Assembly (NCBI GenBank): GCA_023459355.1
Contig: JAEWUM010000006.1
Location: forward strand, 1 to 18,443
Length of the DNA: 18,443 bases
From: Bacteroidota bacterium
GTDB taxonomy: Bacteria; Bacteroidota; Bacteroidia; Bacteroidales; Paludibacteraceae
Direction of reading: 5' to 3'
Under the pieces are notes generated by a model. That model worked only from the letters and a program-made list of their open reading frames with translations, did not search any database and was not told the DNA's origin. A program made the translations under genes and the position numbers. Below, piece by piece: positions 1-8,214 of this stretch. Every line of letters starts with the position of its first letter. Position 1 is the stretch's first letter.

Positions 1-48
1 GGCCTGTCGCTAGCGTTCATCCTGAGCCAGGATCAAACTCTTCGTTGT
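1..48 (-). rRNA. rrs: 16S ribosomal RNA, 5' end only (partial)
   Basis: Read on the minus strand, this stretch contains the universal start of bacterial 16S rRNA: AGAGTTTGATCCTGGCTCAG, followed by GATGAACGCTAGCGACAGGCC, the form usual in Bacteroidota. Aligning the AGAG to E. coli position 8 puts the mature 5' end near base 48. Only this end is present; the gene runs off the left edge of the window, so an rRNA operon continues to the left. Confidence 0.96.
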
Positions 49-202
49 ATCTTGTTTTTTGCTCGGATGATGTTCCTTTTTTTATTCCTTCTTTATTACG
101 CTCGTATTTCCCTGATTTCTCAAAAAATATGAATTGACGTGGTATAATGTTTCTTTCCCTTTTCTTTATTATACTACTTTTCGTCTTGTCATTGTTTAAT
201 CA

Positions 203-213
203 TTTCAAAGATC
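203..213 (-). promoter_or_regulatory. possible boxA-like antitermination element in the rRNA leader
   Basis: On the minus strand the leader between the rRNA promoter and 16S contains GATCTTTGAAA. This resembles the boxA core (CTTTGA / CTTTAA) that recruits Nus factors in rRNA leaders of many bacteria. The position, about 30 bases after the inferred transcription start and 155 bases before 16S, suits the role. The motif is short and the call is by resemblance only. Confidence 0.3.
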
Positions 214-250
214 GTTATTCTTGTTGCACATTTCCTCTCGAAATGGACTG

Positions 251-282
251 CAAAATTAGTCGGTTTATTTGAATCTGCCAAA
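251..282 (-). promoter_or_regulatory. rRNA operon promoter, Bacteroidota type
   Basis: On the minus strand TTTG (279-282) is followed after exactly 20 bases (259-278) by TAATTTTG (251-258). This is a full match to the Bacteroidota pattern of a -33 TTTG and a -7 TAnnTTTG. Transcription should start near base 245, giving a 16S leader of about 200 bases that is A-rich and without reading frames. The promoter lies just downstream of lipB on the same strand; no clear terminator separates them, so some lipB read-through into rRNA is possible. Confidence 0.85.
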
Positions 283-347
283 TAATATTTGAAAATTTGA
301 CAAAGAAAAATTAACCCTGAATATTATAGTTCTGATAATGTGAACAC

Positions 348-1016
348 TTAGATTGAAAACTTTTTTTGAAAAATTTCCAATAAGGCTATTTTAACCTTGT
401 TCATATCCTGCTTTTCGCCTAACTCTTGCTCAAGCGAGGTTACTCCTTTGTCGGTAAAGCCACATGGATTAATGTGTCCGAAGTAGGTTAAATCCGTATT
501 TATGTTCAGCGCAAATCCATGCATGGTTACATATCGGGAACTTCTGACTCCGATGGCACAAATTTTTCTTGCCCGTTTAGTGCCGGTATCCAGCCATACA
601 CCGGTTGCACCCTCCAGTCGCTCCGACCTGATATTATATTGTTGCAACAATTCAATGATGCTCGCTTCAATCCTGTGGATGTATTCTTTTAATCCGATTC
701 CAAAATTAGCGAGGTCGAAAATGGGATATCCCACAATCTGTCCAGGACCATGATAAGTTATATCACCTCCCCGATTGGTGTGCACAAATTGTGCATTATT
801 GGCTTGTAACTGAATGTAATTCAGCAATAGATTTTGTTCGTCTCCACTTTTACCAAGGGTATATACATGTGGATGCTCACAAAAAATCAGGTAATTCTCT
901 GTTTCAAGTTCCTGAATCTTGCGGGATATGGTTTCCGCAAAAATTGATTCCTGCTCTTTCCAGGCCTGATTGTATTCTATTAAACCCCAATCAACCGGTT
1001 TAATTATTTTATTCAT
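348..1016 (-). CDS. lipB: octanoyl-[acyl carrier protein]:protein N-octanoyltransferase (lipoate biosynthesis)
   Basis: LipB moves the octanoyl chain from acyl carrier protein to a lysine of the lipoyl domains of 2-oxoacid dehydrogenases and the glycine cleavage H protein; LipA then adds the sulfurs. The 222-residue protein is the usual full length. Family motifs are all visible: HPHVYTLGKSG (48-58), RGGDITYHGPGQ (82-93), the lysine of KICAIG (K151) and the cysteine of HINPCG (C185). The last two are the family's catalytic Lys and Cys (K135 and C169 in E. coli). The start is ATG. mtgA ends 30 bases upstream on the same strand, so the two are probably co-transcribed. No lipA is in the window. 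The cytoplasmic role is certain by family. Confidence 0.96.
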   Translation of the reverse strand: MNKIIKPVDWGLIEYNQAWKEQESIFAETISRKIQELETENYLIFCEHPHVYTLGKSGDEQNLLLNYIQLQANNAQFVHTNRGGDITYHGPGQIVGYPIFDLANFGIGLKEYIHRIEASIIELLQQYNIRSERLEGATGVWLDTGTKRARKICAIGVRSSRYVTMHGFALNINTDLTYFGHINPCGFTDKGVTSLEQELGEKQDMNKVKIALLEIFQKKFSI

Positions 1017-1046
1017 TTTTTCTTTTAATCCTTTTTATCCTTTTAA

Positions 1047-1754
1047 TTAGTTGTCTGATTTATCAAAATCAACCCGTGGAATTTTATTCATCAAGCCCAT
1101 TATCTGTCCTTTTCTGCGTTGTATATAGGAAGAAGGACGAACCGGACTGAACCTGCGGGGATTAGGTAGACAAACAGCAATCAGAGCTGATTGTGACTTA
1201 CTTAATTCAGATGCATTTTTCCCAAAATACTCCAATGCAGCCGCTTCAACACCATAGATCCCATCACCGGTTTCAATTACATTGAGATAAACCTCCATAA
1301 TTCGTTCTTTCGACCAGAATATTTCAATCAAGACGGTAAAGTAAGCCTCTAATCCTTTACGGAGGTAAGAGCGTTTATTCCATAAAAAAACATTCTTGGC
1401 TGTTTGTTGGGAAATAGTACTTCCTCCTTTTATTCTTCTGCCTTTCTGGTTATTTTTCCATGCTTTTTTAATATCTTCGAATGAAAAACCGTTATGCTCC
1501 ATAAATAAGTTATCCTCAGACGCAACAACAGCCTGTATCATGTTTGGAGATATCTTCTCAAGAGGTATCCATCTCTTGCTGTTCTTAGGCATCTCTCCAT
1601 CTGCTATTGCTTCTACCGAACGAATAAGCATCAATGGAGTCAGGTAGACAGGTACAAAACGAAGCACAATTGTCCAACCAATTGAAATAACAAAGAATAA
1701 TATGATGATATTGCGTATGAAACGCCAAAACTTTCTCCAAAAATTTCCTCTCAT
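1047..1754 (-). CDS. mtgA: monofunctional biosynthetic peptidoglycan transglycosylase (GT51)
   Basis: MtgA polymerises lipid II into glycan strands at the outer face of the inner membrane. The 235-residue protein has one N-terminal membrane segment (about 15-33) and then a lone GT51 domain without a penicillin-binding part. The conserved GT51 motifs appear in order: the catalytic glutamate motif SEDNLFMEHNG (E80), GGSTISQQTAKN (110-121), RKGLEAYFT (132-140) and KERIMEVYLN (149-158). The ATG start is preceded by no clear Shine-Dalgarno sequence, as is common in Bacteroidota. It lies downstream of the rluB terminator and upstream of lipB, so it is probably the first gene of an mtgA-lipB unit. 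No convincing TAnnTTTG promoter is visible in the 110 bases before it. Confidence 0.95.
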   Translation of the reverse strand: MRGNFWRKFWRFIRNIIILFFVISIGWTIVLRFVPVYLTPLMLIRSVEAIADGEMPKNSKRWIPLEKISPNMIQAVVASEDNLFMEHNGFSFEDIKKAWKNNQKGRRIKGGSTISQQTAKNVFLWNKRSYLRKGLEAYFTVLIEIFWSKERIMEVYLNVIETGDGIYGVEAAALEYFGKNASELSKSQSALIAVCLPNPRRFSPVRPSSYIQRRKGQIMGLMNKIPRVDFDKSDN

Positions 1755-1865
1755 AAGCGGATAACTGCTATTTTATCTAAGTAAAAACATAAAATGCTAC
1801 TAACTTGTATAACGTTTACCTTTCATTTTTGTTAAATAAAAAGCATTTCAGATAAAAAAGATATT

Positions 1866-1895
1866 AAAAAACTCCTTTGCCGGATAGCAAAGGAG
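1866..1895 (-). terminator. rho-independent terminator after rluB
   Basis: On the minus strand CTCCTTTGC (1887-1895) and GCAAAGGAG (1872-1880) form a perfect 9-base stem with a 6-base loop (1881-1886), followed directly by a run of six T (1866-1871). It sits 26 bases after the rluB stop codon and separates rluB from mtgA. Confidence 0.9.
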
Positions 1896-1921
1896 CCTTA
1901 TTAATTTTGCACCGGAAGTCA

Positions 1922-3253
1922 TTACTCGTATGCTCCCATTTTAAGCATATTCACTTCTCTCTCAGTCAGGAAACGGTATTTACCCCTGGGCAAATTCTTT
2001 TTAGTAAGACCAGCAAAGAATACACGATCCAACCGAACGACCTTATAACCTAACTTTTCGAAAATCCGGCGAACCACCCTGTTTTGTCCGGAGTGAATCT
2101 CAATACCAATTTGTCTGAAATCATCATCCTTGATAAAATTGAGAGCATCAGCAGCTATTTTCTCGTCATCCAGCATCACACCTGCTAAAACTGACTCAAA
2201 ATCAGGTATTTCAAGAGGTTTATCCAATGTTACATGATAGATTTTCTTTTTATCATATTTCGGGTGTGTCAGGCGGGATGCCAGGTCACCATCATTGGTA
2301 AGAAGCAAAACACCCGTTGTGTTTCTGTCGAGACGACCAACCGGATAAATTCTTTCGCTACAGGCATTCTTAACCAAATCGAGTACAGTTCTACGTTCGT
2401 GTGTATCCTCGGCAGTTGTAACCGTATCTTTCGGCTTGTTTAACAACAGATACACTTTTCTTTCAGAACGAACCAATTGATTGTGAAACATCACCTTATC
2501 CGAGTGCATTACTTTTACACCCATTTCTGAAACCACTTCTCCGTTCACGGTAATTACACCAGCCTTGATAAACTCATCAGCTTCACGACGGGAACAAATA
2601 CCTGCATTCGCGAGAAACTTATTCAAACGCACTGGTTTGGTGTAATCAATTTCGTTTCTGCGGTATTCCAGTTGTTTCTTCTTGCTGTATTTAGCATTCG
2701 GATTATAGTCGGATGTTCTGATTCTCGGACGACGGTTATTATCCTGATTATCAAATCTCGTTTCAATATAGTTACCCTGAGTGGAAGTGTCTCCTTCTTT
2801 TTTCACAGAAAATCTGGGACGACCACCGGTTGGTTTAAACCTGGGACGACCACCTTCACTTCTTTCTGAAGAATATGGTCTGTTGTCATTCCTGTCTGAA
2901 GAATAAGGTCTGTTCTCATTTCTGTCTGAAGAATATGGCCTGTTGCCACCTCTATCCGAAGAATACGGTCTGTTGCCACTTCTTTCATAAGGTCTTCCTT
3001 CTTTTTGAAAGGAATTATCCCTGTTTTCAAAACTTCTTTTTTCGTAAGAATTTCTGTTTTCTTCTCTTTTCTCGAAATTTGGTTTAAATGATGGGTAATC
3101 ATTGTCTCTCGACTGATTCGGTGTATACTTTGCTCCACCCCGTGTACCTTTCAGTATTGACTTCACATCGCGTTTTTCATACGGTTTACCATCACGGCCG
3201 GCACTGGCACCCGACCTCCTCGGGCTACCCTGCCAATTCTCATTGTTTGTCAT
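1922..3253 (-). CDS. rluB: RluB/RsuA-family rRNA pseudouridine synthase with long repetitive N-terminus
   Basis: Enzymes of this family isomerise a uridine in rRNA to pseudouridine; RluB acts on 23S helix 80 (U2605 in E. coli). The C-terminal half (about 207-443) is a normal RluB. It has an S4 RNA-binding domain (VRLNKFLANAGICSRREADEFI, about 208-229) and the catalytic motif GRLDRNTTGVLLLTNDGDL with D309. It ends with the RsuA/RluB-type HSGQNRVVRRIFEKLGY (387-403). The first 200 residues are low-complexity, rich in Arg, Asn, Gly, Ser and Tyr, and contain four tandem decapeptides NRPYSS(D/E)Rxx (94-133). Such basic disordered extensions are usual for this gene in Bacteroidota. The exact target within RluB/RsuA/RluE cannot be proved from sequence. 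The ATG at 3253 gives the full extension; it is single-gene, with its own promoter and terminator. Confidence 0.92.
   Translation of the reverse strand: MTNNENWQGSPRRSGASAGRDGKPYEKRDVKSILKGTRGGAKYTPNQSRDNDYPSFKPNFEKREENRNSYEKRSFENRDNSFQKEGRPYERSGNRPYSSDRGGNRPYSSDRNENRPYSSDRNDNRPYSSERSEGGRPRFKPTGGRPRFSVKKEGDTSTQGNYIETRFDNQDNNRRPRIRTSDYNPNAKYSKKKQLEYRRNEIDYTKPVRLNKFLANAGICSRREADEFIKAGVITVNGEVVSEMGVKVMHSDKVMFHNQLVRSERKVYLLLNKPKDTVTTAEDTHERRTVLDLVKNACSERIYPVGRLDRNTTGVLLLTNDGDLASRLTHPKYDKKKIYHVTLDKPLEIPDFESVLAGVMLDDEKIAADALNFIKDDDFRQIGIEIHSGQNRVVRRIFEKLGYKVVRLDRVFFAGLTKKNLPRGKYRFLTEREVNMLKMGAYE
2855..2974 (-). repeat. 30-bp coding tandem repeat, 4 copies, inside rluB
   Basis: Four consecutive 30-base units encode the decapeptides NRPYSSDRGG, NRPYSSDRNE, NRPYSSDRND and NRPYSSERSE. 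The nucleotide copies are also close (each contains a form of CTGTCTGAAGAATA(T/A)GG on the plus strand), which points to recent expansion by slippage or recombination. The unit is a multiple of three, so copy changes keep the frame. Confidence 0.9.
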
Positions 3254-3291
3254 TGTGTTAACTAAATTATATATGTATTTTATTGAACTTG

Positions 3292-3322
3292 CAAATATCG
3301 GAATAATTCTTGATTCCGCAAA
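3292..3322 (-). promoter_or_regulatory. probable rluB promoter
   Basis: On the minus strand TTTG (3319-3322) is followed after 19 bases by GATATTTG (3292-3299), one mismatch from TAnnTTTG. Transcription would start near 3285, leaving a leader of about 30 bases before the rluB ATG. This is the best promoter in the 325-base gap between rluB and rarA. Confidence 0.5.
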
Positions 3323-3517
3323 ACTCTTTTTTCACTCTGTACCAGTACATTCACGTGCAAGTCATCACCTGAATGCGCCTGTAATTGACTTTATACCTAA
3401 ATATTTCCTGCAAAATTATAAATTTTTTAAATTACAAGGATAAAAAGCAGCTTATAAATAGTAGATTTTCTGACATTTTAAAGAATATTTGGTTTTCCAA
3501 TCTTCAAAAACTAAATC

Positions 3518-3544
3518 TTGTATTGAATAATTATTGTAATTTTG
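3518..3544 (+). promoter_or_regulatory. possible rarA promoter
   Basis: TAATTTTG (3537-3544) matches the -7 consensus exactly and lies 35 bases before the rarA ATG. The nearest upstream TTG (3518-3520) is only 16 bases away, shorter than the usual 19-21, so the -33 element is uncertain. The rest of the gap 3323-3517 is AT-rich with no gene or RNA that I can recognise. Confidence 0.4.
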
Positions 3545-3578
3545 TGAATCATACAATAAATTTAATTTACAAATCCAC

Positions 3579-4847
3579 ATGCAACCCCTTGCTGAACGGT
3601 TACGTCCGACAACATTAGATGAGTACATTGGCCAGAAACACCTGGTTGGTGATAAGGCTATTTTACGCCAAATGATAGAATCGGGACATATCGCTTCATT
3701 CATTTTGTGGGGGCCTCCCGGTGTGGGTAAAACAACCCTTGCCCGAATTATAGCCAATCAGCTCGATCGTCCGTTTTACACCCTGAGCGCTGTTACATCA
3801 GGGGTAAAAGATGTACGTGATGTGATCGAGAAAGCCAAATCGAACCGCTTGTTTACCCAGGGTAAAAGTCCGGTTTTATTTATTGACGAGATTCATCGTT
3901 TCAGTAAATCCCAGCAGGATTCATTACTTGGCGCTGTTGAAAACGGTACGGTAACCCTAATCGGCGCCACAACTGAAAATCCTTCTTTTGAAGTTATTAC
4001 ACCTTTACTTTCCCGTTGTCAGGTATATGTACTGAAATCGCTGACCAATGAAGATCTGCTTGAATTACTTAACAGGGCCATCACAAGTGATCCGGAACTC
4101 AGGAAGTTGACGATTTGCGTGGACGAAACAGAAGCTATTTTACGTTTTGCCGGTGGCGATGCACGAAAACTGCTTAACATCATCGAACTGGTATGTTCAG
4201 CTGAACTGGAAGGAGAAATACACATCAACAACCAGGTTGTAACCGACAAGCTACAGCAAAATCCGATGGCTTACGATAAAAACGGAGAGATTCACTACGA
4301 TATTATTTCCGCTTATATCAAATCTATTCGGGGAAGCGATCCTGATGCCGCTATTTACTGGTTAGCACGTATGATTGCGGGGGGAGAAGATCCCAAATTC
4401 ATTGCAAGACGTTTATTAATATCTGCTGCCGAGGATATCGGACTTGCAAATCCCAATGCCCTGCTACTCGCAAATGCCTGTTTCGATGCTTTACAAAAAA
4501 TCGGCTGGCCCGAAGGTAGAATCATATTGGCTGAAACCACGATTTATCTGGCTTCATCTCCTAAAAGCAACTCAGCCTATCTGGCCATTGATGAAGCGCT
4601 TGCTTTGGTTGAGAGAACAGGTAATCTTCCGGTTCCCTTGCATCTACGTAATGCTCCGACCAAACTGATGAAGGAACTGAATTACGGCACAAACTACAAA
4701 TACTCACACGATTATCCCAATCATTTTGTAGCTCAGCAATTTCTTCCGGATGAAATCACCAAAGAAAGTATTTGGAAAGTACAGGAAAATCAGGCAGAAA
4801 AAAAGCTCGGAGACTGGCTCCGGGCTTTATGGAAGAACAAATATTAA
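3579..4847 (+). CDS. rarA: replication-associated recombination protein A (AAA+ ATPase, RarA/MgsA)
   Basis: RarA is a clamp-loader-like AAA+ ATPase that acts at stalled replication forks, relatives being yeast Mgs1 and human WRNIP1. The 422-residue protein begins with the family signature PLAERLRPTTLDEYIGQKHL. It carries Walker A GPPGVGKT (45-52), Walker B LFIDEIHRF (100-108), sensor 1 GATTENPSFEV (129-139) and a sensor 2 region GGDARKLLN. The C-terminal tetramerisation region is intact (KSIRGSDPDAAIYWLARMIAGGEDPKFIARRLLISAAEDIGLANP). The ATG at 3579 starts exactly at the conserved N-terminus. It is the only protein gene on the plus strand before dsbD and converges with the PspC gene, stop codons 8 bases apart. 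Confidence 0.96.
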   Translation: MQPLAERLRPTTLDEYIGQKHLVGDKAILRQMIESGHIASFILWGPPGVGKTTLARIIANQLDRPFYTLSAVTSGVKDVRDVIEKAKSNRLFTQGKSPVLFIDEIHRFSKSQQDSLLGAVENGTVTLIGATTENPSFEVITPLLSRCQVYVLKSLTNEDLLELLNRAITSDPELRKLTICVDETEAILRFAGGDARKLLNIIELVCSAELEGEIHINNQVVTDKLQQNPMAYDKNGEIHYDIISAYIKSIRGSDPDAAIYWLARMIAGGEDPKFIARRLLISAAEDIGLANPNALLLANACFDALQKIGWPEGRIILAETTIYLASSPKSNSAYLAIDEALALVERTGNLPVPLHLRNAPTKLMKELNYGTNYKYSHDYPNHFVAQQFLPDEITKESIWKVQENQAEKKLGDWLRALWKNKY

Positions 4848-4855
4848 TTTGTCTA

Positions 4856-6529
4856 TCAATTGATACTGATAGAAGAGCCTCCTGATTTATATTGCTTTAC
4901 ATAGAACGGTTTTCTACCTGCCTTGAAATGACTGGCACCGCTCACATCCACAATCAGTGAATCCGATACATTGGCTTCGATTTGACTGGCCGACACGCCG
5001 AATACTTTTGCATTTTTCACCAGTAAATCATCTGCTTCAAGTTGAGATGCGCCAGACACATCAGCATATAATTTATAGGCATGTCCGTCTATTTCAGCCT
5101 TGGAAACTCCTGATAAATACACTTTTAAATCCTGTGCCACACGTACATCCAGGTTTGCCTGACTTACACCAGACAGTTCAACTTTCATATTTTCAGCAGT
5201 AATTTTGCCAAAAGAATTAACCTTACAAGCTCCGCTGGCCACAACTTCAGCAATATTTCCGGCTGCAATACGAACTTTAGCCGGACTGTTTACATGTAAT
5301 TTCCTGGTGTATAATTTCAGGATTCCCCTGTCATCCACTTCGGTAATCAGATAAGGTAATAAAGATGGTCTGCTGCTTACCCTGACAGATTGTACAGAAT
5401 CCTGCGTTAATTCTACCTCGATATTACCCGATATTTCCAACCCGTTGAAAGCAGCCACCGTGCGCATCTCATCCACGAAGTCCTCTTCATCGTTTGACCA
5501 GTAGATTTCAAACTTATCAAAGTCTGCATTTCCTAAGTTTACAATGGTTTTTGCACTAAGCCCTGCAAACATAAAGATGCCGACAAACCACAGGATTACC
5601 ATCACCCAGCTGAAAGCGCCTGAACTTCTTCCCCTTCCGGTTATAATTCTGATTGCCCAGTATATCAGCATGAATATGGGTATACCAATAATCAACAACA
5701 AGGAAATAACCATCAATACTGCCCGATCAGGTGAAAATATATTCAACTCAGGAACAATACCGGTAAAGATTGACGGATCAAAAATGAGAAATGAAAGTAA
5801 CAACAGCAATACGCCAAGTAGAATAAATCCTACAAATCCCATGATGGCGCCGATGAAGCCAAGTAATACTTTAAACACAGCACGGATAACTTCACCCAGT
5901 TTATTGCCGATTCCTGTTGCTGATTCTTTAAACTTATCACTCTCAACATAATTTTTCAGGTTATTGATTTCCGACTTAATTCTTTCAGCGGTCACATCCT
6001 CTCCCTGCATTTCAAGTTTTTGTGAGATCGTTTTGGCAGCAGGTACGATCAACCATAAAACCAAATAAATAGGAATAATAGTCCCCCATCCAAAGAGGAG
6101 GATGAGTATCATCAATACCCTTACCAGCACGACATCCCAACCTATAAAAACAGCTAAACCGGCGGCAACCCCACCCAAAACGCCATTATCAGGATCACGG
6201 TAAAATTTTCTTTTAAATCTGCCACCTTCCGTTCTGGCCGATTGTTTTGTTTCTTTTTCAGTTTCTTCTTCTTCGCTGAACTGATTGGGTTTACCCAGAA
6301 TGTTAATTACTTCTTCAACATCCTGAATATTAATTACATTTTTACCCTTCTGAAGTTTCTCACTGAAAAGTTCAGAGATACGACTCTCAATGTCGGCCAT
6401 TACCTCCTGCTTTTCGTCAGGCGACAAACGCTCTTCAACCTCATTCAGGTATTGCTGTAGCAGTTCATAAGCATCATTATCAATATGATAAACCGTATTG
6501 TTCAGGTTTATCGTCAAAGTTTTTTTCAT
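4856..6529 (-). CDS. PspC-domain membrane protein with C-terminal GIN (DUF2807) adhesin-head-like domain
   Basis: This 557-residue protein is the last gene of the exporter operon. An N-terminal soluble region (1-85) resembles the small regulatory domains that precede membrane parts in such proteins, ending in VEEVINILGKPNQF. The PspC domain follows (about 107-166): FYRDPDNGVLGGVAAGLAVFIGWDVVLVRV, then a hydrophobic helix ending LVLWLIVPAA. More membrane helices lie near 218-250, 270-295 and 306-328. After about residue 350 comes a GIN domain with repeated SG(V/A)S-type turns (SGVSQANLDV, SGVSKAEIDG, SGASQLEADD, SGASHFKAGR), expected to form a beta-solenoid outside the cytoplasm. PspC proteins are linked to the envelope stress response; what this fusion senses or binds is unknown. 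The pairing with PadR just upstream (22-base gap) is common in Bacteroidota. Confidence 0.88.
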   Translation of the reverse strand: MKKTLTINLNNTVYHIDNDAYELLQQYLNEVEERLSPDEKQEVMADIESRISELFSEKLQKGKNVINIQDVEEVINILGKPNQFSEEEETEKETKQSARTEGGRFKRKFYRDPDNGVLGGVAAGLAVFIGWDVVLVRVLMILILLFGWGTIIPIYLVLWLIVPAAKTISQKLEMQGEDVTAERIKSEINNLKNYVESDKFKESATGIGNKLGEVIRAVFKVLLGFIGAIMGFVGFILLGVLLLLLSFLIFDPSIFTGIVPELNIFSPDRAVLMVISLLLIIGIPIFMLIYWAIRIITGRGRSSGAFSWVMVILWFVGIFMFAGLSAKTIVNLGNADFDKFEIYWSNDEEDFVDEMRTVAAFNGLEISGNIEVELTQDSVQSVRVSSRPSLLPYLITEVDDRGILKLYTRKLHVNSPAKVRIAAGNIAEVVASGACKVNSFGKITAENMKVELSGVSQANLDVRVAQDLKVYLSGVSKAEIDGHAYKLYADVSGASQLEADDLLVKNAKVFGVSASQIEANVSDSLIVDVSGASHFKAGRKPFYVKQYKSGGSSISIN

Positions 6530-6551
6530 ACGTTTTAATTTTACTTTTCTT

Positions 6552-6875
6552 TTATGCTTTTAATTTACTGATAACCTGGTTAACTTCTTCCCAGGCATTT
6601 TCAAGTTCTTCCAGAGCCAGTTTACCTTTCTCTGTCATTTCATAATACTTCCGCGGAGGTCCCTGTGAAGATTCCTCCCAGCGGTAGTCGAGCAAATCCG
6701 CATTTTTTAAGCGCGTCAGTAAAGGATATAAAGTTCCTTCCACTACAATCATTTTCGCATCCTTCAGTTCGGAAATGATATCGGACGCGTAAGAGGCTTT
6801 CTTTTTCAGAATAAGCAGGATGCAATATTCCAAATAGCCCTTTCGCATCTGGGATTTTATATTATCTGCGTTCAT
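6552..6875 (-). CDS. PadR-family transcriptional repressor
   Basis: The 107-residue protein is a typical short PadR (winged helix plus a C-terminal dimerisation helix). The N-terminus MRKGYLEYCILLILKKKASYASDIISEL and the wing VVEGTLYPLLTRLKNADLLDYRWEESSQGPPRKYYEMTEKGK carry the family signature. PadR proteins usually repress nearby transporter genes and release DNA on binding a small hydrophobic ligand; the ligand here is unknown. Its ATG overlaps the TolC stop codon (ATGA, 6875-6872), so the two are translationally coupled and the repressor is made from the operon it probably controls. The likely operator is the inverted repeat at 12836-12866. Embedding in the transcript would make the circuit negative autoregulation. 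Confidence 0.93.
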   Translation of the reverse strand: MNADNIKSQMRKGYLEYCILLILKKKASYASDIISELKDAKMIVVEGTLYPLLTRLKNADLLDYRWEESSQGPPRKYYEMTEKGKLALEELENAWEEVNQVISKLKA

Positions 6876-8173
6876 TTTAATAATTCTAACACTTTAATTC
6901 TCAATACATACTCATACTTCGATTGAGAAAGCTCCGATAACACTTGTGTCAGATTTGATTTTGCCTGATATAATTCATATACCGATGCCCTGCCTGCTTC
7001 GTATTTTTGTTCAGCATACCGGTATGCTTCTTTCGAAGCAATTTCCGATTTCTGAGCAGCTGCATACCTGGCTTGTGCTGCCAGTGCATTCTGATATGCC
7101 TGCTGAATGGTTTTACGAAGCTCCAGTTTTACATTTTCAATATCCAACTTACTGCTTTCGATGGCTAACTTCGAAGCCGACACCCGGTTTTTAACTTCAA
7201 AACGGTTAAAAATAGGTATCTGAAGACTAAAACCAACATTGGTACTGAGGTTATCATTTAATTGTTTATTAAAAGAATCATTAGGTATTCCACTTAAATT
7301 ATAATAACCCGTACCCACCTGAGCACCAAAACTCAGTGAGGGAAAAAAAGCAGACCGCGCGATATCCGCATTTTTCATATTGCCCTGAAGCCTGTACTCG
7401 GCTCCTTTAATCTCCGGCCGACTTTGAACAGCAGTCCGATACACCTCTTCAGCTGATAAGAGTTGATAGGCTGCTATTGTCATATATCCGGAAATTTCCA
7501 CATCAAAATCCTCAAAATTATCGAGTTCGATAATCTGAGCCAGATCCAACAATGCAAGCTTGTGATTATTTTCTGCCTGTGTCAGATTTAGTTCTTCCTT
7601 GGCTAACTGCGCTTTTAACTCGTACAGTTCACCTTCGGGCTGTTTTCCTGCATTAACAAGTGCTGTTTTCTGTTCAATTTTTTGTTTAGTCAGTTCAAGC
7701 TGTGCTTCCAGTGTTTGCAAATTTTCCTTATACAACAGCACCTGCAAAAACGCGACCGTCACATTCAGTTCAATATCCAACTTGATTTTCTCCAGATCGG
7801 CTTCAGAGGCTTTCATCTCTGCCTTCCGGGCATCAATATTATACTTCATTTTCATCCCATCGAACAAGGTAATACCGCTGGAAATATTAAATGATGTCTG
7901 AGATGAATTTACATTCCTGTAAGTATTATCGGCTACCAAAGAACGACCGAGCATAAAACTTTGTCCCGCCGATGCATTGAGATTGGGTAATAAATCCATA
8001 CGGGCCTGCTCATAATCAATTGCTTTTGACTGACGGTTAATGCCCTGCTGCTTCACATTCCTGTTGTTTTGCAGTGCTGTGTCAACACATTGCTGTAAGG
8101 TATATATCTTCTTAGCAGACAGATTCAGTGTTGTCAGGAACATGAGGACACCTATGTATAATAGCTTTTTCAT
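6872..8173 (-). CDS. TolC-family outer membrane efflux protein
   Basis: The 433-residue protein has a signal peptide (MKKLLYIGVLMFLTTLNLSAKK) and then the TolC layout: two similar halves of long amphipathic helices with beta-barrel strands. Recognisable parts are YTLQQCVDTALQNNRNVKQQ, RPEIKGAEYRLQGN and the closing stretch AYRYAEQKYEAGRASVYELYQAKSNLTQVLSELSQSKYEYV. It should form a trimeric outer-membrane duct that docks with the adaptor encoded 41 bases upstream. The substrate cannot be inferred. The C-terminus overlaps the padR start by one base step (ATGA). Confidence 0.93.
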   Translation of the reverse strand: MKKLLYIGVLMFLTTLNLSAKKIYTLQQCVDTALQNNRNVKQQGINRQSKAIDYEQARMDLLPNLNASAGQSFMLGRSLVADNTYRNVNSSQTSFNISSGITLFDGMKMKYNIDARKAEMKASEADLEKIKLDIELNVTVAFLQVLLYKENLQTLEAQLELTKQKIEQKTALVNAGKQPEGELYELKAQLAKEELNLTQAENNHKLALLDLAQIIELDNFEDFDVEISGYMTIAAYQLLSAEEVYRTAVQSRPEIKGAEYRLQGNMKNADIARSAFFPSLSFGAQVGTGYYNLSGIPNDSFNKQLNDNLSTNVGFSLQIPIFNRFEVKNRVSASKLAIESSKLDIENVKLELRKTIQQAYQNALAAQARYAAAQKSEIASKEAYRYAEQKYEAGRASVYELYQAKSNLTQVLSELSQSKYEYVLRIKVLELLK

Positions 8174-8214
8174 CCTTATTAATTAATTTATTTAATGCTT
8201 CTTAAGCTGAGGAA

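Noticed and set aside
2803..3138. 111-residue frame in another phase of the rluB N-terminus
   Set aside because: Results from the 30-base repeats and low-complexity codons of rluB; no independent start or family match.
4848..4876. Bidirectional terminator between the convergent rarA and PspC genes
   Set aside because: CTATCA/TGATAG arms are only six AT-rich pairs and lie mostly inside the PspC coding end; too weak to call.
5544..5951. 135-residue frame opposite the PspC/GIN gene
   Set aside because: Antisense to a membrane-protein region, which commonly stays open; no supporting signals.
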